Below are positions 11,727-18,476 of a stretch of 23,756 nucleotides of DNA, piece after piece. Location: the IMG/VR virus record IMGVR_UViG_3300020428_000084, positions 1-23,756 of that record; one strand, written 5' to 3'. A program made the translations under genes and the position numbers. Position 1 is the first letter of the stretch. Each line of letters opens with the position of its first letter. The notes below the pieces were generated by a model. It was not told the origin of the DNA. It made no database searches and saw nothing but the letters and a program-made list of their open reading frames with translations. This stretch comes from a virus.

Positions 11727-14473
11727 TGGCAAATTTGCAGCAAACATACAGTGGTGATCTTACTAGTGCCCTTGCCGGGACTATTGCTAAGAAGGTGCTG
11801 GATGCTGCTAGAAAAGAAAAGAAGGGACCTGTAGCGAAAGCACAGGCTGAAATGGAAGAACCTGATGATAGTTTTCCCGTCAAAGACATAAAAACAAGAG
11901 AACTTGCAGGTAAAATTTTAGGATCCACTGTTGAGCAAAAACTTAACGTAGTTGAGTTTTCAGTAAAACAACTTAAAAATGAAGTAAGTGCATTAAATTC
12001 AAACTTAGTGCAATCTCATCAGTTAATATATGATCAAAATTTAATGCTTGGCGCTAAATTTGATCAACTACTAGATCACTTTACTGCTAATCGTGAATTA
12101 CAGGAAGAAATTTCCGAAGATAATAAGGTAAAGAGGAAAGAGTTAGAGTTAGAAAAAAGCAATGACCTATCAGATACTCTAAAATTATCTGATGAGAAAA
12201 AAGAATCATCTAGTGGCGGCGGCGGTAATATTACTAATAGAGTCTTATCTAAAATTTTAGGTAGACTTACCAGAGGAAAATTTAAAGGTGTAAAAAGCAG
12301 ACTAAAACCAATTAAAAGTCTTCTAAAACCAAAAACAGCAGCAAAATCCGCACTAAAGAAATATGCTGCAAAAGGAGCATCTAAATTTGGTTTGAAACTT
12401 GGTGTTAAAGGACTTTCAAAAGGTGGTGCTAAAGTTGCCGCAAAGAAGTTACCTTTTGGCATAGGTCTTGCAATTTCTAGTATATTTGCAGCTCAAAGAT
12501 TATTCCAAAATCCACCAGATCCTGCTGGAGCTGCACTGGAACTTGCTTCTGGTGCTGCAGCATTTGTCCCTGGAATAGGAACAGCTGGGTCTCTAGCAAT
12601 TGATGCAGGACTTGCTGCTAGAGATATGAGTACACCTCAATATGAAAGGGGAACTGGATTTGCCAAAAGTGGATATAGTATGTTGCATGGTATGGAGGCA
12701 CTTGTTACAAAGAAAGATAGTTCTAATTTTTCTGATACCATGATGTTGAATCAAGATAATCAGATTTCTTATTTTGCTAGTTCAGTACAATCTTTAGCAA
12801 ATAGAACAGGAACCGGAAGAGAAATATCTTCAATAATTAAAAAATCTGGATTGGACTACAAATTTGTAAATATTCCTTTTGCATCTGATGTAGGAAATAT
12901 TCAGCAAGCATCTGCTGTTAAACAACCTACTGAAGCACTATTAAATGTTTTAAATCGTAGAGATAGGAATATTGTTAAAATGGTTAATAATACTTCTGAA
13001 CCAGATTCTGATGATCCTATTGATACAGATAATCCAGATAATCCGGATAGACCAGTTACTCCACGTAATCCACGATCAAGTAGTCCCCCAACGGGAAAAA
13101 CTGCTATAACCTTTAGTCCAGATCAAGGAATAGATGCTAGCGGAGAACCTGGACTAGATTTTAGTTTTGCAGATAGAAAGAACAACTATGCTGTATATGA
13201 CGGTGTTGTTGTAGAAACTGGTCCATTATATGGTGCAGGATATGGAAATGTAGTTGTTATAAGAAGTACAGATGCTAATGGTAGAGAATTTGATGCATTG
13301 TACGCACACTTTCCTGATGGAGGAATCAAAGTATCTCCAGGACAGAAAATATCTAAAAACGATTATCTTGGTCCATCTGGATTTGCTGGTAAAAGAGGTC
13401 CTGGAGACTCACCTGCAATGCAGGGTAATGGCGCAGGTAGAATGAGTGGATATCATACTAGTCTTGATTTCTTTGAACCAAATACAAAACCTGGAGAAGT
13501 AACAGCTCCTTTTGCTGGTAGAGGAGAGCTTATTCAAGAACTTCTAGATGGTGGTGGTGGTGGTAACGGTGGTGGAACTGGCGGACCTGGATTAACTGAA
13601 GGTCCTAAAATGAATACTGCAGATTACTATAGTTTATTGGCAATTTCAGCATTAGAAGATGATGATCCTCAAGGAAGAGCAGATGTTGCTCAAGCATTAT
13701 ATAATAGATTAGAAGGACATAAAGCAGGATCTAATTATTTTCAGAAAGATAATAGTTTAAAATCTCATATTGTTGCAAAACAGCAATTTGAACCAACGTT
13801 TTATAATAAATCTGATTGGCATAAAATTGTTAATATGGAAACTGCTATTACCGCTCTTATTATGTCTAAAAAAGGTCGGGAAAGAAATTGGACTAGAGAT
13901 TATGCAATGAAAGTTTTAATGGAAACTGAGAAGTCTTTGTTGAATCCCGAACTTCAAATGAAAGCAGCAGAACATGTAAAGGGCAGAACATATTTCTTGG
14001 GAACGAGCGAACAAGTTAATATGCAATCTGGTGATGTTCTTAGGAATCCTACTGATAATTTCTTTAGTATGTGGTACGATGAAAATAATTTGTATGGACA
14101 GGGAGGTGTTCCTTCTGCTGCATCAATTCCATCTAGAATGAGAACTGAATCAATGATTCCACCTGATGGGATTCTTGCTGATAAAATATCAGAACCTGCA
14201 GGTCCTAAAGGACTTGTTGAATCATTGACTGATACTGAAGGACTATCGGGCATTTATATGAATCCGATTAACAAAATATTTGGTGATCAGTCTAAACTAA
14301 ATGAAATTGAAAGAATTAGTTCTCGCATGGAGGACATGGAAGATGGGATCCCAGTTCAAACAGTAGTAGTGACTAATACTATCATTAAAAATCAGAACAA
14401 TACTCGTATAAGTAGTAATACATCTAAAATTAATCCAGTGAAAAGTTATCAGTTAGCGGTATTAGGAGCATAG
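11726..14473 (+). CDS. Giant tail/hub protein with degenerate M23 and SleB-like hydrolase domains
   Basis: A 915-aa virion protein. In order: N-terminal motif LQQTYSGDLTSALAG shared with the next gene; coiled coil (about 70-160); Lys/Ala-rich then hydrophobic Gly/Ala helices (about 190-300, e.g. LPFGIGLAISSIFAAQRLF), tape-measure-like; an Asp/Pro linker (about 430-455); an M23 peptidase-like domain (about 461-585) with GLDFS, YGNVVVI and ALYAHFPDGG, but with ligand changes (E-P-G-L-D for H-x-x-x-D, HTSLD for H-x-H); a poly-Gly linker; and a SleB/hydrolase-2-like domain (about 629-785: LLAISALEDDDPQGRADVAQ, candidate catalytic Glu644, later KQQFEPTF). It probably opens peptidoglycan during DNA entry. 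The 3' end is 1 nt from the next start. Confidence 0.75.
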   Translation: MANLQQTYSGDLTSALAGTIAKKVLDAARKEKKGPVAKAQAEMEEPDDSFPVKDIKTRELAGKILGSTVEQKLNVVEFSVKQLKNEVSALNSNLVQSHQLIYDQNLMLGAKFDQLLDHFTANRELQEEISEDNKVKRKELELEKSNDLSDTLKLSDEKKESSSGGGGNITNRVLSKILGRLTRGKFKGVKSRLKPIKSLLKPKTAAKSALKKYAAKGASKFGLKLGVKGLSKGGAKVAAKKLPFGIGLAISSIFAAQRLFQNPPDPAGAALELASGAAAFVPGIGTAGSLAIDAGLAARDMSTPQYERGTGFAKSGYSMLHGMEALVTKKDSSNFSDTMMLNQDNQISYFASSVQSLANRTGTGREISSIIKKSGLDYKFVNIPFASDVGNIQQASAVKQPTEALLNVLNRRDRNIVKMVNNTSEPDSDDPIDTDNPDNPDRPVTPRNPRSSSPPTGKTAITFSPDQGIDASGEPGLDFSFADRKNNYAVYDGVVVETGPLYGAGYGNVVVIRSTDANGREFDALYAHFPDGGIKVSPGQKISKNDYLGPSGFAGKRGPGDSPAMQGNGAGRMSGYHTSLDFFEPNTKPGEVTAPFAGRGELIQELLDGGGGGNGGGTGGPGLTEGPKMNTADYYSLLAISALEDDDPQGRADVAQALYNRLEGHKAGSNYFQKDNSLKSHIVAKQQFEPTFYNKSDWHKIVNMETAITALIMSKKGRERNWTRDYAMKVLMETEKSLLNPELQMKAAEHVKGRTYFLGTSEQVNMQSGDVLRNPTDNFFSMWYDENNLYGQGGVPSAASIPSRMRTESMIPPDGILADKISEPAGPKGLVESLTDTEGLSGIYMNPINKIFGDQSKLNEIERISSRMEDMEDGIPVQTVVVTNTIIKNQNNTRISSNTSKINPVKSYQLAVLGA

Positions 14474-14474
14474 G

Positions 14475-16796
14475 ATGGCGAGTTTGCAGGCAACTTATAG
14501 TGGAGATCTGACATCTAGTATTGCAGGGCAACTAGTGGATATTATATCTACTGCTGCATCACGAGGAAAGACTGCTAAAACTGCCGCAACTCTTGCATCT
14601 GCAAAATATAAGGTTGACCCTAAGTTTACACCTGGAGAGTTTACTGCAAGAGAGGGAAGAAATTATATTATTGAAAAAACTTTAGGTAAAAGATTTGTAC
14701 CTAAAACTAGTGTTAATGATATTCTTGCAAGAGGGCAATCAAGTAGTGATCCTTTAATGGGAACACCTGCCCATGTAAGAAATCTTCCGGAATATCAGCA
14801 ACTTGCAAATCCTGCCGAAAAAAAGTTTAAGGAAAATAGTAGTAAATTAACGGGAACAGTACCATCTAACGATAAACCAGTAAAGGTTCAGGATAAAAAA
14901 CTTGGTAAATTCTTAGCTGCTGCAGTAGAAGCAATCAATCAGAATTTTTCTACCTTAGGTGATAGTTTAGATGACGCACAATCAGAAGTAATTCAATCTA
15001 AAGAAGGTATTTTTGGTACTATTAAGCAATTAGAACAAAATTCTGATTTGCTGGAAACTAAGTTAGATGCTATTATAGATGCCTTACGAGATCAGAATGA
15101 TACTGCTAAGAAACAAACAGATATAGAACAAGTCAGAGCCAAAGCCGCAGAACAAGGTAAAGAAACTGATCAATCTGGAACGCTACGACTACAAGACATA
15201 GGGCAATCAAAACAAGAAGCAATACAATTAAATTTATTGCAGGATGAACAAGAGATTGGAAAGACTCCTGAGACTCAAGATCAGCAATTAAGTCTTCCAA
15301 TACCTCAACTTGAAGAGGGCGGCATTATGTCCGGTCCTGATAGTGGTTATCTTGCCAAGTTACATGGCAACGAAATGATTGTGCCACTTGATAATAATTT
15401 TACTCAAGGTGAACCTAGTGCTGTTGATGGTAAAGTAAGACCTAAACCTCAAACATCTGCAATTCCTTCATCCCGAGTTCCTAAAACTGGTGGTGTATCA
15501 AAGTTAGATTCTGGATCTAATGGTGAATCTAATCCTTTATTTTCTCCTAATATTCTTAATGCTATGGTTTCTATGCAGGACTCTGCTGTTCCTGCAAAAA
15601 TAGACAAAAAGAATAAAGATCTACAGAAAGCCATGGAACTGCCACTTAGAGCAGCAGGAGTCATGACATTATCTATGCTTGAGAAGGCAGTCTCTGGTAT
15701 GGGAACATTAGCAGCTCCTATTACTTCTGATCTTAAGCAAATTGCTAACCCAATTGCATCTGCATTTGGAGTTCCGAATACTATTGCTGATAGAGTTATT
15801 AAAGATACTTCTCATAAAAAAGATCAGGAAGATAGACGAAAACAGATGTTTGCTTCTGGTAGTGCAGAATCATCTAAAAATGAAAGAGCGTGGTGGGATC
15901 CTCTTGGGGTCTTCACTGGTCGTGGTGGTATAGGTGGTGATAATTCTAAAACCATTTATAGCAGACCTACAGGTGGCACTGGTGGATCATCTATGCGATA
16001 TGGTAGTCGTAAAGGTGGCACAGGAGGACCTTTTGGATTCTTACCTGGAACTGGTAGAGTTATGACTCCATCAGGATCTGGGCGAGGAAGCTATATGGAA
16101 GGTGGCAGAACGGTACAAAAATTCCTAGGAATGGAAGTACCATTCTCTGCTCAGAATAGTGGATATACTCCTGAGGATGTTGAAAGATATAATAGTCAGA
16201 ATTCTGAAACTCAACTTGAAACATATGATGCAGCTCCTCATCCAAAAAGAAAAGAACTTGCAGAAAGAATGCTTCGGGAATATAATATTAGTATAAGTGA
16301 TCCTGCATATAGAACTCGTAAGGTACAACCACAGGTTACTCCGCAATCTAGAATTCAACCATCAGGTAATAAAAGATTAGATAATGCGATTCGTAATGCT
16401 CAAGATATTGGAGATATGACAGGCACTCGTGGGTTGATGGATCGCACTGGGACAATCGCTGAGAAAGTACAAAGGCGAAATGATGTCTTAAGACAGTATA
16501 TGCGTGATGCTGGTATGTCTGGTGCTGATGAAAGCATGAATATGTATGGTAAACCTATGGGAGATCAATCTAGTATTAATTCTCCTGCATCTCGTGGTGC
16601 TATATCTACGGTTGTGAATATGCAATCGCAGCAAAATTCTCTACGTAAAATGGAAACCAAAAACAAAACTTTGGAACCAATTCTCATCAGTAATAACAGT
16701 CAAATAGATGATACTGCTGATGATACTCCTCCTTCTTATATAAGTACAAAGGGTGATATAGGATTTTCTGAACTCTACCCGTCTTTGTATAGTTAA
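14475..16796 (+). CDS. Large tail protein, tape-measure/hub-like
   Basis: A 773-aa protein whose start (LQATYSGDLTSSIAG) repeats the N-terminal motif of the upstream 915-aa protein, so the two are partly paralogous. A coiled-coil part lies at about 145-240 (FLAAAVEAINQNFSTLGDSL). At about 280-305 is EEGGIMSGPDSGYLAKLHGN followed by EMIVPL, a motif known from C-terminal parts of tape-measure and tail proteins in many phages. Then a hydrophobic/Pro segment (about 390-435) and a Gly-rich, low-complexity stretch (about 476-530, GGTGGSSMRYGSRKGGTGG). The C-terminus is disordered and Gln/Asn-rich. No enzyme domain is seen. It follows the preceding gene by one nucleotide and precedes the hub gene by 2 nt. 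Confidence 0.65.
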   Translation: MASLQATYSGDLTSSIAGQLVDIISTAASRGKTAKTAATLASAKYKVDPKFTPGEFTAREGRNYIIEKTLGKRFVPKTSVNDILARGQSSSDPLMGTPAHVRNLPEYQQLANPAEKKFKENSSKLTGTVPSNDKPVKVQDKKLGKFLAAAVEAINQNFSTLGDSLDDAQSEVIQSKEGIFGTIKQLEQNSDLLETKLDAIIDALRDQNDTAKKQTDIEQVRAKAAEQGKETDQSGTLRLQDIGQSKQEAIQLNLLQDEQEIGKTPETQDQQLSLPIPQLEEGGIMSGPDSGYLAKLHGNEMIVPLDNNFTQGEPSAVDGKVRPKPQTSAIPSSRVPKTGGVSKLDSGSNGESNPLFSPNILNAMVSMQDSAVPAKIDKKNKDLQKAMELPLRAAGVMTLSMLEKAVSGMGTLAAPITSDLKQIANPIASAFGVPNTIADRVIKDTSHKKDQEDRRKQMFASGSAESSKNERAWWDPLGVFTGRGGIGGDNSKTIYSRPTGGTGGSSMRYGSRKGGTGGPFGFLPGTGRVMTPSGSGRGSYMEGGRTVQKFLGMEVPFSAQNSGYTPEDVERYNSQNSETQLETYDAAPHPKRKELAERMLREYNISISDPAYRTRKVQPQVTPQSRIQPSGNKRLDNAIRNAQDIGDMTGTRGLMDRTGTIAEKVQRRNDVLRQYMRDAGMSGADESMNMYGKPMGDQSSINSPASRGAISTVVNMQSQQNSLRKMETKNKTLEPILISNNSQIDDTADDTPPSYISTKGDIGFSELYPSLYS

Positions 16797-16798
16797 CT

Positions 16799-18226
16799 AT
16801 GTCAGAATTTAATAGAAAACCATATGCATCTAGTTGTGAAATCAAACAGATTGCTTTATACAAACCGGATGGAGAGAAGGCGGAAGCAAACCTCTTGGAT
16901 ATGGTATTGTTTATTCAATATCATGAAAATATTCTGTGGCCTGCTTATGGTGCAACCATGGTTATACTTGATAATGCACAAAATTTAATTTCATCCATTC
17001 CTATTCAAGGATTTGAAAAGGTTGTTTTTGAAGTAGTTGATGCTAAAGAAGATACTTATTTCTACGAGTTTCGTGTATTTAAAGTAAGTAATAGAGTTAA
17101 TGCAGATAGAACCCAGATTTATACATTAGCATTAATTTCTACCGAGGGATTATTAAATGAGAGTATCCGGGTCAATAAACTAATTTCTGGATCTACCTCT
17201 GCTGTGGTAAGAAAACTACTGTTAGAATATTTGAATGTTGTTGGTAATAGGATTGATGTTGAAGATTCTGTTACTAGTCTTAAACACTTACCTACTAAAA
17301 AGACTCCATTTGCATTAATTAGATCCTTACAGTCTAAAACAATTGCCCAAAAAGAATCTACTACACCAAAATTAAGACCAGGAGTAGTTCCCTTAGAAGT
17401 AACACCATTCGGTACTAATTCTGATGCCGATCCTAATACTGCAGATGATGCATCAGGAACAGCAGGATATTTATTTTTTCAGGTTACAAGAAAAGAAGAG
17501 AAATCTCAATTCGTCTTTAAGTCAATTGATTCTTTATCAGAACAAAAACCAAAGACTAATATTTTTTCGTATTCTCCTGGAAAGACATCTGAAGAGAGTA
17601 TGTTTAAGATCCAAGAGATTAGATTCGGAAGTGAAATTGATACTATGCAAAAAATGAGGGAAGGAGCATATTCTTCTTTGGTGTGCTACTACGACATAAA
17701 TACTGGTAAGTACGAAGAGCAAGTTTATTCCATAACAAATACTTGGAATGATATGTCTCACTTAGGGACAAAAACTGAACTTCCTGTAGGTCAAACTATA
17801 TTATCACAGTATCCAAGTAGAGTGATGTCAACTATTGTAAATCACGAAAATTGGTATATGGGTAAAAATGTTGCATCTAATGAAGATGCTGATCTCGGGG
17901 ATCAATCTCCCGATAATTCTTTTCCTGATTATGTTAAACAATATTTACCGCAGAGTATTTCTAGACTAGGAGTTATGTTCAATTATGAATTGACCATATC
18001 CCTAACTGCGAATTTTGATCTTAATGCCGGAGATACAATAGATATTAGGATTCCCAATCAAGTTTCTGACGCAGAGCGGAAAGATGAAGTTTGGGATCCA
18101 ACATATAGTGGCACATATTTGATTAAATCTGTCAATCATCAGATTGACGTTAAGGAACAAAACGCTTATACTGTACTTGAACTAATCCGTGATTCTTGCG
18201 GAATTAAACAATATACGAATAAATAA
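16799..18226 (+). CDS. Baseplate hub protein, gp27-like
   Basis: A 475-aa beta-rich protein. The segment ENILWPAYGATMVILDNAQN followed by LISSIPIQGFEKVVFEV, then FRVFKVSNRV and YTLALISTEGLLNESIRVNK, fits the tube-like hub fold of T4 gp27, the trimeric ring to which the tail tube and gp5 attach. Later parts have LPTKKTPFALIRSLQSKT and a receptor-like C-terminal domain (NAGDTIDIRIPNQVSDAERK, GTYLIKSVNHQID) as in gp27/gpD-type hubs. Gene position, immediately before the gp5-like gene, supports this. No Shine-Dalgarno precedes the ATG; the gene starts 2 nt after the previous stop. The T4 name is by fold and position, not strong identity. Confidence 0.7.
   Translation: MSEFNRKPYASSCEIKQIALYKPDGEKAEANLLDMVLFIQYHENILWPAYGATMVILDNAQNLISSIPIQGFEKVVFEVVDAKEDTYFYEFRVFKVSNRVNADRTQIYTLALISTEGLLNESIRVNKLISGSTSAVVRKLLLEYLNVVGNRIDVEDSVTSLKHLPTKKTPFALIRSLQSKTIAQKESTTPKLRPGVVPLEVTPFGTNSDADPNTADDASGTAGYLFFQVTRKEEKSQFVFKSIDSLSEQKPKTNIFSYSPGKTSEESMFKIQEIRFGSEIDTMQKMREGAYSSLVCYYDINTGKYEEQVYSITNTWNDMSHLGTKTELPVGQTILSQYPSRVMSTIVNHENWYMGKNVASNEDADLGDQSPDNSFPDYVKQYLPQSISRLGVMFNYELTISLTANFDLNAGDTIDIRIPNQVSDAERKDEVWDPTYSGTYLIKSVNHQIDVKEQNAYTVLELIRDSCGIKQYTNK
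18219..18225 (+). promoter_or_regulatory. Candidate late promoter over the hub gene stop
   Basis: ATAAATA overlaps the last codons of the hub gene and lies 18 nt before the ATG at 18244. It could boost the small acidic protein and the gp5-like gene. The same bases encode Asn-Lys-stop, so this may be chance. Confidence 0.35.
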
Positions 18227-18243
18227 CGATACTAGGAGTACAA

Positions 18244-18471
18244 ATGAAATCAATTGAAGATCATATCGCAAAGGACAAAGAAATCCTTGACAATCCTCTC
18301 ATCTCATCTCATCAACGTCGTCATATTGAAGGTGAACTACAGGAATTAGAAGAATATGCAGATCATCATAAGAAAGATATTGAGGAAGGTGATCATCATG
18401 ATCCTACTTACCTAGAACTTTTCTGTGATCAAAATCCTTCGGAACCTGAATGCTTAGTATATGAAGATTGA
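18244..18471 (+). CDS. Small acidic His-rich protein, 75 aa
   Basis: ATG 18244 follows AGGAG (18234-18238). The product is charged and helical (IEDHIAKDKEILDNPLISSH, then RRHIEGELQELEEYADHH), followed by DHHDPTYLELFCDQNPSEPE and CLVYED. The C-terminal part has His and two Cys residues that could bind metal. I associate this small gene with the baseplate hub region of cyanophages, but its role is unknown. It lies between the gp27-like and gp5-like genes, suggesting a hub or assembly role (inferred from position only). Its stop lies 5 nt before the chosen start of the next gene. Confidence 0.65.
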   Translation: MKSIEDHIAKDKEILDNPLISSHQRRHIEGELQELEEYADHHKKDIEEGDHHDPTYLELFCDQNPSEPECLVYED

Positions 18472-18476
18472 CTAAT

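Noticed and set aside
12076-12462. 128-aa leftward ORF opposite the Lys/Ala-rich part of the 915-aa protein
   Set aside because: Its Phe/Leu/Ser-rich sequence is the complement of Lys/Glu/Ala codons in the real gene, and there is no ribosome site or promoter.
13548-13588. GGT-rich run that looks like a microsatellite
   Set aside because: It encodes the poly-Gly linker between the M23-like and SleB-like domains and needs no other explanation.
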